Notes under the pieces: generated by a model | Seen by the model: only the letters and a program-made list of their open reading frames with translations | Told to the model about the DNA's origin: nothing | Database searches by the model: none | Translations under genes and position numbers: made by a program | Origin: Gammaproteobacteria bacterium | GTDB lineage: Bacteria; Pseudomonadota; Gammaproteobacteria; Eutrophobiales; Eutrophobiaceae | Direction: 5' to 3' | NCBI GenBank assembly: GCA_004356415.1 | Contig: SMWN01000072.1 | Coordinates: 1-8,763 of the forward strand | Length of the DNA stretch: 8,763 nucleotides | Shown here: positions 1 to 5,273 of the stretch, piece by piece | How positions within the stretch are numbered: position 1 is the stretch's first letter | Layout: the number at the start of each line of letters is the position of its first letter

Positions 1-740
1 TAAGCGTTTTAAAGCTGCAATCATCTTTTGTCTGCCAGCAAGTTCAGCAGCCCCTGCGTCAGCATGAAACTCACGCCAGCGTGAAAACCACATGACGATG
101 GTACTTGCGAGTATAGACAATACAACTTGTGCGATAATGGAAGTAATGTAATAGCCGATCCCCATACCACTTCGTGTTTTAAATATGACACGATCGACAA
201 AAAATCCGATCACGCGTGATAGAAAAACAACGAAGGTATTTACTACACCTTGTAACAATCCCATGGTGATCATATCGCCATTACTGATATGGCTCACTTC
301 ATGAGCGAGCACGGCTTCGACTTCATCTTTAGTCATGTGCTGGAGCAGTCCTGTACTCACTGCAACTAGTGCATTGTTACTATTAATGCCTGTGGCAAAG
401 GCATTGGGTTGGGGGATTCAAATACACCGACTTCAGGCATGCCGATTCCAGCACGTTCTGCCTGTCGCTGGACAGTGCTGAGTAGCCATTGTTCATCCTG
501 ATTGTTGGCTGTTTCAATCACATGAATACCCATACCCCTTTTGGCAGACCACTTGGAGATTGCAAGCGAGATGAAGGAACCGCTAAAGCCAATTACGGCA
601 GACATGACTAGTAAGGCGTTAAGATTTAGGTCAACACCGTTGTTATCCAATATGCCTTCGATTCCAAAAACCTGGAATACGATGCTGATCAAAACCAGTA
701 CAGCAGCATTGGTCACCAGAAAAAGGCCTATACGCATCAT
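1..740 (-). pseudogene. htpX: HtpX zinc metalloprotease, frameshifted, 3' end outside window
   Basis: HtpX is an inner-membrane M48 zinc protease that degrades misfolded membrane proteins under heat or envelope stress. The N-terminus (MMRIGLFLVTN) matches the E. coli family start, with two early membrane segments (about residues 4-26 and 42-64). The frame breaks after ESPNP (residue 112, near 404): the family continues N-A-F-A-T-G, and that continuation is found in another frame, as if one A had been lost from CCAAAT on the coding strand. Joined across this point, the protein has HEVSH (residues 147-151, bases 289-303) and the third zinc ligand in REFHADAGAAELAG (Glu about 224, bases 70-72). 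About 247 of roughly 290 residues are visible. The start is supported by AGAGGA at 749-754, 8 nt upstream. It is either a true pseudogene or carries a sequencing indel; only the single-base shift is against function. Confidence 0.9.
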
Positions 741-798
741 AATATGAATCCTCTAATGAAAATGTAACAAGGTAAAAAACAGTAATAATTTAGATGTA

Positions 799-826
799 AG
801 ATGGGGGTAAAATGATTAAATTCAAT
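799..826 (-). promoter_or_regulatory. Sigma-32 heat-shock promoter of htpX
   Basis: On the minus strand ATTGAAT (826-820), 13 nt, then CCCCATCT (806-799). The RpoH consensus is CTTGAAA, 11-16 nt, CCCCATNT: here the -10 is perfect, the -35 matches at 5 of 7 and the spacing is ideal. Transcription would start near 792, leaving a leader of about 50 nt before htpX. htpX is a known heat-shock gene in E. coli, so position and biology agree. Not tested experimentally. Confidence 0.75.
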
Positions 827-828
827 GC

Positions 829-856
829 CTTTAAGCTGCTATCCGGCAGACCATCT
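829..856 (+). promoter_or_regulatory. Possible sigma-32-like promoter towards pgpA
   Basis: CTTTAAG (829-835), 13 nt, GACCATCT (849-856). The -35 matches the RpoH consensus at 5 of 7 and the -10 at 6 of 8, with the same spacing as the htpX promoter on the other strand. The predicted start near 863 leaves about 80 nt before pgpA. It is weaker than the htpX promoter and could be partly a by-product of the inverted repeat. Confidence 0.35.
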
Positions 857-943
857 TACATATCGTTATCTCATAGTATATTCTGTTTGTTCGACGCTAT
901 TATCGAAAGCCATATGTTTGAAAGATAACCCTTATAAGCTTCA

Positions 944-1426
944 ATGAATAAAAACACGCCTATTCCTCAGGGATTCCTGAAAAATCCGATTCATTTGCTC
1001 GCCTTAGGATTTGGGTCAGGCTGCGTGCCGAAGATGCCAGGAACGGTAGGAACACTTGTCGGCATATTATTTTATCTGCCGATGGTGTACCTGTCTTGGC
1101 CTGTCTATATAGGCGTCACCATTGTTCTATTTTTGCTTGGTGTTTGGCTGTGTGAAGTGACTGTAAATCATCTAGGTGTGCATGATCATGGTGGGATTGT
1201 CTGGGATGAGATCGTTGGTTTTTTGATCACGATGACTGCAATTCCCCCTGATTGGCGTTTTGTGCTATTGGGTTTTGTTTTATTTCGCTTGTTTGATATC
1301 TGGAAACCCTGGCCGATAAATTGGCTGGATCGAAAGGTATCAGGCGGGTTAGGTATTATGTTGGATGACCTGGTAGCCGGGATTTATGCGTTAATAATAC
1401 TTCAAATAACCATTTATTTATTATAG
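944..1426 (+). CDS. pgpA: Phosphatidylglycerophosphatase A
   Basis: PgpA removes the phosphate from phosphatidylglycerophosphate to give phosphatidylglycerol, the last step of PG synthesis, at the inner membrane. The 160-residue length fits the family. Conserved blocks are visible in order: GFGSGCVPKMPGTVGT (22-37), HDHGGIVWDEIVG (80-92, acidic metal-binding residues), FRLFDIWKPWPI (114-125) and GGLGIMLDDLVAG (134-146), with hydrophobic segments at about 39-70, 90-115 and 143-160. An in-frame TAA at 926-928 means ATG 944 is the first possible start; no good ribosome-binding site precedes it. In many gammaproteobacteria pgpA follows thiL or nusB, whereas here it stands alone, divergent from htpX and 33 nt ahead of a lytic transglycosylase with which it may be co-transcribed. 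Confidence 0.93.
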   Translation: MNKNTPIPQGFLKNPIHLLALGFGSGCVPKMPGTVGTLVGILFYLPMVYLSWPVYIGVTIVLFLLGVWLCEVTVNHLGVHDHGGIVWDEIVGFLITMTAIPPDWRFVLLGFVLFRLFDIWKPWPINWLDRKVSGGLGIMLDDLVAGIYALIILQITIYLL

Positions 1427-1459
1427 TGTTATGTTTAGTTTAAAAAATATGGTTTAAGT

Positions 1460-2080
1460 ATGGGCTTCAATCAGAAATTTAATATGCTGATATATGCAAT
1501 TTGTGCCTTATTGATGGCGCCGACTGCGTATGCAGATATCTATAAATACACGGACAAATATGGTCGCGTCACCCTGACGGATACACCGAAAAACACTAAA
1601 TACATCAGGCTGGTAAAAACATGGAAAGGCTGGGTACCACAAAAAACAGGCTCAATAAGATATAAGAATCTAGTGAAAAACAGGAAAAAACATTCTGGTA
1701 CGATCGATTTTATGGCCAGTCGTTACAGGTTGCCGAAGTCACTGATCCATGCAGTCATTACCGCTGAGTCGGCCTATGATACCGAAGCTGTTTCCCGTGC
1801 AGGAGCGGTCGGGCTGATGCAGCTTATGCCCGGAACCGCGAAGCGTTATGGTGTCAAAAACAGGCGCAATCCTTATGAGAATGTAAATGGTGGAACAAAA
1901 TATCTTCGTGATTTGTTGGTCATGTTTGATAACAATTTGAGATTAGCACTGGCAGCTTATAATGCAGGCGAGGGTGCAGTTAAGAAATATAACAACAAGA
2001 TACCGCCTTATAAAGAAACTCAGAATTATGTGAAAAAGGTGATTACCTATTACAATAGATACAAGCAGTCGATGGGTTGA
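1460..2080 (+). CDS. Secreted lytic transglycosylase (DUF4124 + SLT domain)
   Basis: Peptidoglycan lytic transglycosylase that would cleave the MurNAc-GlcNAc bond in the periplasm. A signal peptide ends near PTAYA-D (residues 1-25). Residues 26-55 form a short DUF4124 domain (DIYKYTDKYGRVTLTDTP), often found at the N-terminus of gammaproteobacterial envelope proteins. Residues 80-205 are a Slt family 1 catalytic domain: catalytic Glu103 in the ITAESAYD segment, then AVGLMQLMPGTAKRYGV (116-132), NPYENVNGGTKYLRDLL (137-153) and AYNAGEGAVKKY (166-177). The linker between the domains is Lys/Arg-rich. The length (206 residues) suits a small soluble enzyme; no lipobox is seen. The start at 1460 gives a proper signal peptide; Met9 is an alternative. 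It follows pgpA by 33 nt, and no simple hairpin-T-tract terminator was seen after it. Confidence 0.9.
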   Translation: MGFNQKFNMLIYAICALLMAPTAYADIYKYTDKYGRVTLTDTPKNTKYIRLVKTWKGWVPQKTGSIRYKNLVKNRKKHSGTIDFMASRYRLPKSLIHAVITAESAYDTEAVSRAGAVGLMQLMPGTAKRYGVKNRRNPYENVNGGTKYLRDLLVMFDNNLRLALAAYNAGEGAVKKYNNKIPPYKETQNYVKKVITYYNRYKQSMG

Positions 2081-2082
2081 TA

Positions 2083-2180
2083 TATACCCAAACTACTCAA
2101 GGGGGTAAGCTTCCGCCCCTCGGCAACTGTCTAGCGTAAGGGGTCATTCTGCCAGGGCTGCCGAACTGGTGGTGGGTATT
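2083..2180. repeat. Palindromic intergenic element, ERIC/MITE-like
   Basis: About 98 bp, richer in GC than its surroundings, bounded by ATACCCA (2084-2090) and its reverse complement TGGGTAT (2173-2179). Internal pairs are AGGGG (2100-2104) with CCCCT (2116-2120), the same CCCCT with a second AGGGG (2139-2143), and TCGGCA (2120-2125) with TGCCGA (2159-2164). The left end, TATACCCAAACTACT, resembles from memory the left end of enterobacterial ERIC elements, which also end in GGGTATA and have a central palindrome. No coding capacity. A structured regulatory RNA is an alternative. Confidence 0.5.
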
Positions 2181-2202
2181 TTCTGGTATGGTTAACCGGA
2201 CA

Positions 2203-2217
2203 TTGTTTCCGAAACAA
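2203..2217. promoter_or_regulatory. 15-bp palindrome, operator-like
   Basis: TTGTTTC-C-GAAACAA, perfect 7-bp arms around one base, about 80 nt upstream of the ccmA remnant and just after an 8-bp palindrome GGTTAACC (2190-2197). It is too compact for a good RNA hairpin, so a dimeric repressor site is the more natural reading. The regulator is unknown. Confidence 0.3.
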
Positions 2218-2422
2218 ACCGAATATCTTTGTAAAATGTAATAACAAGATTACCTTGATTATTTTCATTCTGATTTTAAAAAATGTGTTCAGGTATGAGT
2301 GAATCTATTATCAGCAATGGAGTAAGTACTAAAGCAATTCTTGAAGCAGTCAATCTCAAGTGTATCCGTAATAACAAGCTGATATTTGAGGAGATCGGTT
2401 TTCGCCTGGGTAACGGTGATAT

Positions 2423-2429
2423 ATTACAA
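2423..2429 (+). repeat. Target-site duplication, left copy
   Basis: ATTACAA directly before the left IS end, identical to 3157-3163 after the right end. The duplicated bases belong to the ccmA codons for Ile-Leu-Gln. Confidence 0.85.
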
Positions 2430-2444
2430 GGCTCTAGACTAGCA
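2430..2444 (+). repeat. IS left terminal inverted repeat
   Basis: GGCTCTAGACTAGCA, exact reverse complement of 3142-3156. No clear ungapped pairing continues beyond these 15 bp. Confidence 0.9.
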
Positions 2445-2468
2445 GATACACTCTGACAGTCTAGAAAG

Positions 2469-3074
2469 ATGATAAGAAACAGTAAATTAAGCACGTATCA
2501 AATAAAAAAAATAATTCAGTGTTTTTGTCTGGATATAGAGGCGAATAAAGGTGCTATCTTACTGAAACTAAATCGTAATACAATAAATCGTTGGTATGGT
2601 CTTTTTCGACAAGCCATTTACCTTCACCAAAGCGGTTTAAAAGAAAAGTTGCTTGGTAACATTGAAGTGGATGAATCGTATTTTGGTGCCAGAAGGATGC
2701 GCGGTTTTCATGGCAAACTGAAGCGAGGACGAGGGACATTAAAACAACCCGTGTTTGGTATTTTTGAACGACAAGGTCGTGTGTATACGGAAATTGTGCC
2801 TAACTGCAAGAAAAAGACATTACAAGCAGTGATACAAGGTAAAGTGTCCATTGATAGTGTTATCTATTCTGATGGTTGGCGCGGTGACAATGGTTTGGTA
2901 GACGTGGGTTACTCCAAACACTTCAGAGTGCTTCATGGTGAGAATGAATTTGCGCGAGATGGACACTGCCATATCAATGGTATTGAGTCGTTTTGGAGTT
3001 TTACCAAACGTAGACTTGCCAAGTTTAATGGTGTTAAGACAAATTTCGATCTACATTTAAAAGAAAGTGAATAG
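2469..3074 (+). CDS. IS1016-like DDE transposase, shortened by a nonsense codon
   Basis: Transposase of the surrounding IS. The N-terminal part (about residues 1-60) is a short helix-turn-helix-like region (LSTYQIKKII, LKLNRNTINRWY). The ISXO2-like catalytic domain follows, with the first acidic residue in NIEVDESYFGARRMRG (about 65-80), the second in SVIYSDGWRGDNG (about 130-142) and the third conserved element in GHCHINGIESFWSFTKRRLAKFNG (about 165-188). The frame stops at TAG 3072-3074. Reading through it continues sensibly as RWKRKQDVLENELWKLLHKY to TAA 3135-3137, only a few bases before the right terminal repeat. The normal residue there was probably Trp (TGG to TAG), giving a full product of about 222 residues. 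The catalytic residues are all upstream of the stop, so partial activity cannot be excluded. The start at ATG 2469 follows GAAAG. Confidence 0.85.
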   Translation: MIRNSKLSTYQIKKIIQCFCLDIEANKGAILLKLNRNTINRWYGLFRQAIYLHQSGLKEKLLGNIEVDESYFGARRMRGFHGKLKRGRGTLKQPVFGIFERQGRVYTEIVPNCKKKTLQAVIQGKVSIDSVIYSDGWRGDNGLVDVGYSKHFRVLHGENEFARDGHCHINGIESFWSFTKRRLAKFNGVKTNFDLHLKESE

Positions 3075-3141
3075 CGTTGGAAAAGAAAACAAGATGTATT
3101 GGAAAACGAACTGTGGAAGTTACTCCACAAATATTAATCTT

Positions 3142-3156
3142 TGCTAGTCTAGAGCC
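3142..3156 (-). repeat. IS right terminal inverted repeat
   Basis: TGCTAGTCTAGAGCC, exact reverse complement of the left end at 2430-2444. Confidence 0.9.
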
Positions 3157-3163
3157 ATTACAA
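3157..3163 (+). repeat. Target-site duplication, right copy
   Basis: ATTACAA, immediately after the right IS end; the ccmA frame resumes from its last three bases (CAA). Confidence 0.85.
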
Positions 3164-3323
3164 ATAAGAGGGCCAAATGGAAGCGGAAAGACCAGTCTTC
3201 TCAGGATACTGTGTGGTTTTATTCTGCCAGAGGAAGGTAAAGTCAACTGGAGATAGACCAGAAGATTCCATAAGAGATTAAATAAAAGTCAAACCGACCG
3301 GGAAAATGTAGTTATGCTATGCT

Positions 3324-3352
3324 TTGATTGGCAAAGCGTACTGAATTACAAA
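3324..3352 (+). promoter_or_regulatory. Possible sigma-70 promoter of the diheme cytochrome
   Basis: TTGATT (3324-3329), 17 nt, TACAAA (3347-3352), about 60 nt before the cytochrome start. Four of six match in each box with ideal spacing, so this is only suggestive. A TATAAA at 3358-3363 has no matching -35. Nothing else recognisable lies between the ccmA remnant and the cytochrome gene. Confidence 0.25.
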
Positions 3353-3415
3353 CAGATTATAAATAGAAATTAACACCGTGCAGATTTGAACTGACTACAT
3401 TCAGGGGGAATAATT

Positions 3416-4054
3416 ATGTTTGCTAATCGCATTTCATTGATCGGGTTTATCCTGTTTGTCTTTTTACTGAATAATAGCATATTCGTGTTTGCAGAAGGCG
3501 ATCCTGAAAGGGGTAAGGAGCTTTTCAAAATCTGTGCCGCCTGTCATGGCCAGAACGGTGAAGGTAACAAAGCCCTCAACGCTCCAGCCAATGGTGGTCA
3601 AAATGAATGGTATGTTGTCCGGCAGTTAAAAAATTTTCGCGCAGGGATTCGCGGTGCTGATCCCAAGGATATCTTCGGTATTCAGATGCGTCCGATGGCA
3701 ATGAGTCTTCCGGATGATCAGGCAGTTGAGGATGTCGCGGCCTATATTGCATCACTACCCGCACCTGACTTGCAAACGACTGTTGCAGGAGATATCGAGT
3801 CTGGAAAAAAAGCATACACACCCTGTGTAGCATGTCATGGCGAGAAAGGCGAAGGTAACAAGTCGCTGAATGCTCCACGACTCTCGAAGCAGCACGATTG
3901 GTATGTAGTACGGCAGTTAAAAAATTTCCAGCAGGGAATCAGGGGTTCCCATCCCAAGGATATATACGGCGCACAGATGCAACCCATGTCTCAACTTCTG
4001 GCGACTGATGAAGCCGTCAATGATGTTGCTGCATATCTTTCGACATTGGAATGA
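3416..4054 (+). CDS. Periplasmic diheme cytochrome c (c4/c553-like)
   Basis: An electron carrier of the periplasm with two class I haem domains. A signal peptide covers about residues 1-26 (hydrophobic core IGFILFVFLLNNSIFVFA). Haem-binding motifs are CAACH (40-44) and CVACH (137-141), with candidate Met axial ligands in QMRPM (90-94) and QMQPM (187-191). The two halves are near copies with an exact 97-residue period, both containing WYVVRQLKNF and a GEGNK-LNAP segment. A strong ribosome-binding site (AGGGGGA, 3403-3409) precedes ATG 3416. It lies just after the ccmA remnant, stands alone, and ends 37 nt from the convergent SRPBCC-CBS gene with no obvious terminator. The fold resembles cytochrome c4, which passes electrons from a quinol:cytochrome c oxidoreductase to terminal oxidases; the partner here is inferred, not shown. 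Confidence 0.9.
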   Translation: MFANRISLIGFILFVFLLNNSIFVFAEGDPERGKELFKICAACHGQNGEGNKALNAPANGGQNEWYVVRQLKNFRAGIRGADPKDIFGIQMRPMAMSLPDDQAVEDVAAYIASLPAPDLQTTVAGDIESGKKAYTPCVACHGEKGEGNKSLNAPRLSKQHDWYVVRQLKNFQQGIRGSHPKDIYGAQMQPMSQLLATDEAVNDVAAYLSTLE

Positions 4055-4091
4055 TATTTAAGGATATTCTGATGTACGCAGATCCTGATTT

Positions 4092-5054
4092 CTAGATAGT
4101 GTTATCCAGCTTGTCATATTCTGCAGCAGCGCCACCCCTGCCGATTTGTAATGAAAGTTCACGCCAACGGCGGTCTTTGATGTAGTTATGCATTGCCCTT
4201 GATTCTTTTTCCAGCTCATCCATACGTGCCTTGACCACATCTCCGATACTGACAACCCCCATTAGCTGATCCCCATCAATAACCGGTAAGTGACGGAACC
4301 GTTGTTCGGTCATGATTGACATGAGTTTCTGCAAGTTATCATCCAGTTTGCAGGTTATGACATTACGGGTCATGATTTCGGAAACGGGTTTCTCCATGAT
4401 CTCATAACCGTTTTTTGATATCGCATTAACGATATCCCTCTCTGACAGTACGCCAACAATACGTTTATTTTCATCCACTACCATCAAGTAACCAATTCTA
4501 TGTTCCGCACGAAATTTATTGGCATCTGTACTTGTCATTTCGGGAGAGATGGTAACTATGCCCATGTTTTTTTGTTTAATTATTATTGCAGCAGTAACAT
4601 GATAACCCCACTCTGTATCATTGATTTTAGCTACCAGGTTATCCATTAATTGATGTGAATATATTTTTAATATAGGAAGAATATGTAACTTGTTTAATAT
4701 TCCGCCGAAAATTGCATATTTCGGAGTGTATTCAAACTTCAGTGTCAAAAGAATGTTTAAGGGATCTTCCCGCATGCTGAATGTACGTACCATTCTTTTG
4801 ACTGGCAGTGGATAGCCGCTGCTAATGATCTTCATGGTGAAGCTTTTATTTTCCTGCCAGTCAATACACTTCTCCTCCCATGTTCTGCCACTTTTATGGT
4901 GCAGACGACATATCATTCCTGGCGTCCCTTCCGATAGTTTTTCAAGCTTTACTATATTTGGAGCAACCTCAACGTAATTCTCATGATCAGAAATAATCTT
5001 CCATACCACAGATGGACGTGCCTTTATTCTTCTATTTACTTCAAAAATGGACAT
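4092..5054 (-). CDS. SRPBCC-domain / CBS-pair fusion protein
   Basis: A 320-residue soluble protein with two unrelated modules. Residues 1-145 resemble an SRPBCC (START/polyketide cyclase, coenzyme Q-binding type) domain: FEVNRRIKARPSVVWKIISDHENYVEVAPNI-like start, then alternating beta strands and a C-terminal helix (LPILKIYSHQLMDNLVAKI). Residues about 153-280 are two CBS motifs: IGYLMVVDENKRIVGVLSERDIVNAI (187-212), then VSEIMTRNVIT (224-234) and FRHLPVIDGDQLMGVVSIGDVVKARMDELEKE (253-284), as in stand-alone CBS proteins that bind adenosine nucleotides. The tail RRWRELSLQIGRGGAAAEYD is basic and Gly-rich. The start has AAGG (5064-5067) 9 nt upstream. The function is unknown; a nucleotide-responsive lipid or quinone-binding protein is a guess from the domains. 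It is divergent from rsxC. Confidence 0.8.
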   Translation of the reverse strand: MSIFEVNRRIKARPSVVWKIISDHENYVEVAPNIVKLEKLSEGTPGMICRLHHKSGRTWEEKCIDWQENKSFTMKIISSGYPLPVKRMVRTFSMREDPLNILLTLKFEYTPKYAIFGGILNKLHILPILKIYSHQLMDNLVAKINDTEWGYHVTAAIIIKQKNMGIVTISPEMTSTDANKFRAEHRIGYLMVVDENKRIVGVLSERDIVNAISKNGYEIMEKPVSEIMTRNVITCKLDDNLQKLMSIMTEQRFRHLPVIDGDQLMGVVSIGDVVKARMDELEKESRAMHNYIKDRRWRELSLQIGRGGAAAEYDKLDNTI

Positions 5055-5115
5055 TTTGAGGATCCTTGTGTGACTGGCAATAAATCAAGTTTAATGGCTA
5101 AAACGGAGTCTTGTA

Positions 5116-5168
5116 CAGTATGTACTGGAATTATAGTTCAAATAAAAGGTGAATAAAGAATTCCAGTA
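5116..5168. promoter_or_regulatory. Operator-like repeat cluster between divergent genes
   Basis: CAGTA-TG-TACTG (5116-5127) is a small palindrome; overlapping it, TACTGGAATT (5123-5132) pairs perfectly with AATTCCAGTA (5159-5168) 26 nt further on. CAGTATG occurs twice (5116-5122, 5164-5170). Three half-sites of the type CCAGTA between divergent genes look like a repressor operator with looping or cooperative binding. The regulator is unknown. The whole 219-bp gap otherwise holds only promoter-like AT-rich sequence. Confidence 0.4.
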
Positions 5169-5258
5169 TGGTGTATGCAAGAGATATATCAATGGTTAAT
5201 GAAGTAACATTTGGTTTGTTGCTGTGCAAAAAAGGTATTCTCGGCGTTCGTCAGCAAT

Positions 5259-5264
5259 TATAAT
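5259..5264 (+). promoter_or_regulatory. Possible -10 box of rsxC
   Basis: A perfect TATAAT whose predicted start point, about 5271, is only 3 nt before the rsxC ATG. No convincing -35 lies 16-18 nt upstream (TATTCT at 5236-5241), so it could be chance in an AT-rich stretch. Confidence 0.3.
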
Positions 5265-5273
5265 CCGTAGATA

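Larger units (their letters stand above)
794..861. repeat. 11-bp inverted repeat with internal hairpins
   Basis: ATGTAAGATGG at 794-804 and CCATCTTACAT at 851-861 are perfect reverse complements separated by 46 nt. Inside lie two small potential hairpins: TTAAA/TTTAA (816-820/830-834) and CTGC/GCAG (836-839/846-849). The repeat arms coincide with the -10 regions of the two divergent promoter candidates. It could be a paired operator, a symmetrical promoter pair, a structured RNA or a tiny mobile-element relic; the sequence shows the repeat but not its role. Confidence 0.6.
2430..3156 (+). mobile_element. IS1595-family (IS1016-like) insertion sequence, 727 bp
   Basis: A complete insertion sequence with perfect 15-bp terminal inverted repeats: GGCTCTAGACTAGCA at 2430-2444 and TGCTAGTCTAGAGCC at 3142-3156. 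It is flanked by the 7-bp direct repeat ATTACAA. One transposase gene fills it, running in the same direction as the interrupted ccmA. Length of about 0.7 kb, a single transposase of about 200-220 residues and the VDESYFG motif fit the IS1016 group of the IS1595 family; those elements usually duplicate about 8 bp, so 7 is at the short end. Intact ends and an exact duplication point to a fairly recent insertion, but the transposase has a premature stop, so autonomous movement is doubtful. Confidence 0.9.
2295..3256 (+). pseudogene. ccmA: ccmA (haem exporter ATPase) remnant, split by an IS and missing its 3' part
   Basis: CcmA is the ATPase of the CcmABCD system that delivers haem for cytochrome c maturation. 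The 5' piece (2295-2429) encodes ILEAVNLKCIRNNKLIFEE and ends GNGDILQ. After the IS, from 3161, reading resumes as QIRGPNGSGKTSLLRIL, which contains the Walker A motif, then CGFILPEEGKVNW, followed by a stop at 3254-3256. Deleting the IS and one 7-bp target copy gives GDILQIRGPNGSGKTS in frame, as in intact CcmA. As it stands, the 5' piece runs into the IS and stops at 2454-2456 (53 residues). Intact CcmA is about 200 residues; the signature motif, Walker B and everything beyond are absent, so the gene was truncated independently of the IS. An in-frame ATG at 2283 is an alternative start. No ccmB-H genes are nearby. Confidence 0.85.

Noticed and set aside
794..861. A three-way-junction riboswitch of the purine type
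   Set aside because: The fold is similar in shape, but none of the conserved loop bases of purine or other riboswitches I know can be seen, and overlap with the two promoter -10 regions explains the repeat more simply.
2276..2494. A minus-strand open frame across the left IS end
   Set aside because: It spans the ccmA/IS junction, which cannot be an ancestral gene, and has no family features or ribosome-binding site.
3576..3878. A 100-codon antisense open frame inside the diheme cytochrome gene
   Set aside because: Composition is that of a shadow frame and the sense gene has unambiguous CXXCH motifs and a signal peptide.
4055..4091. Bidirectional terminator between the cytochrome and the SRPBCC-CBS gene
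   Set aside because: Only a weak GGAT/ATCC pairing is present, without a T tract; also none was seen in the 14-bp rsxC/DUF4426 gap.
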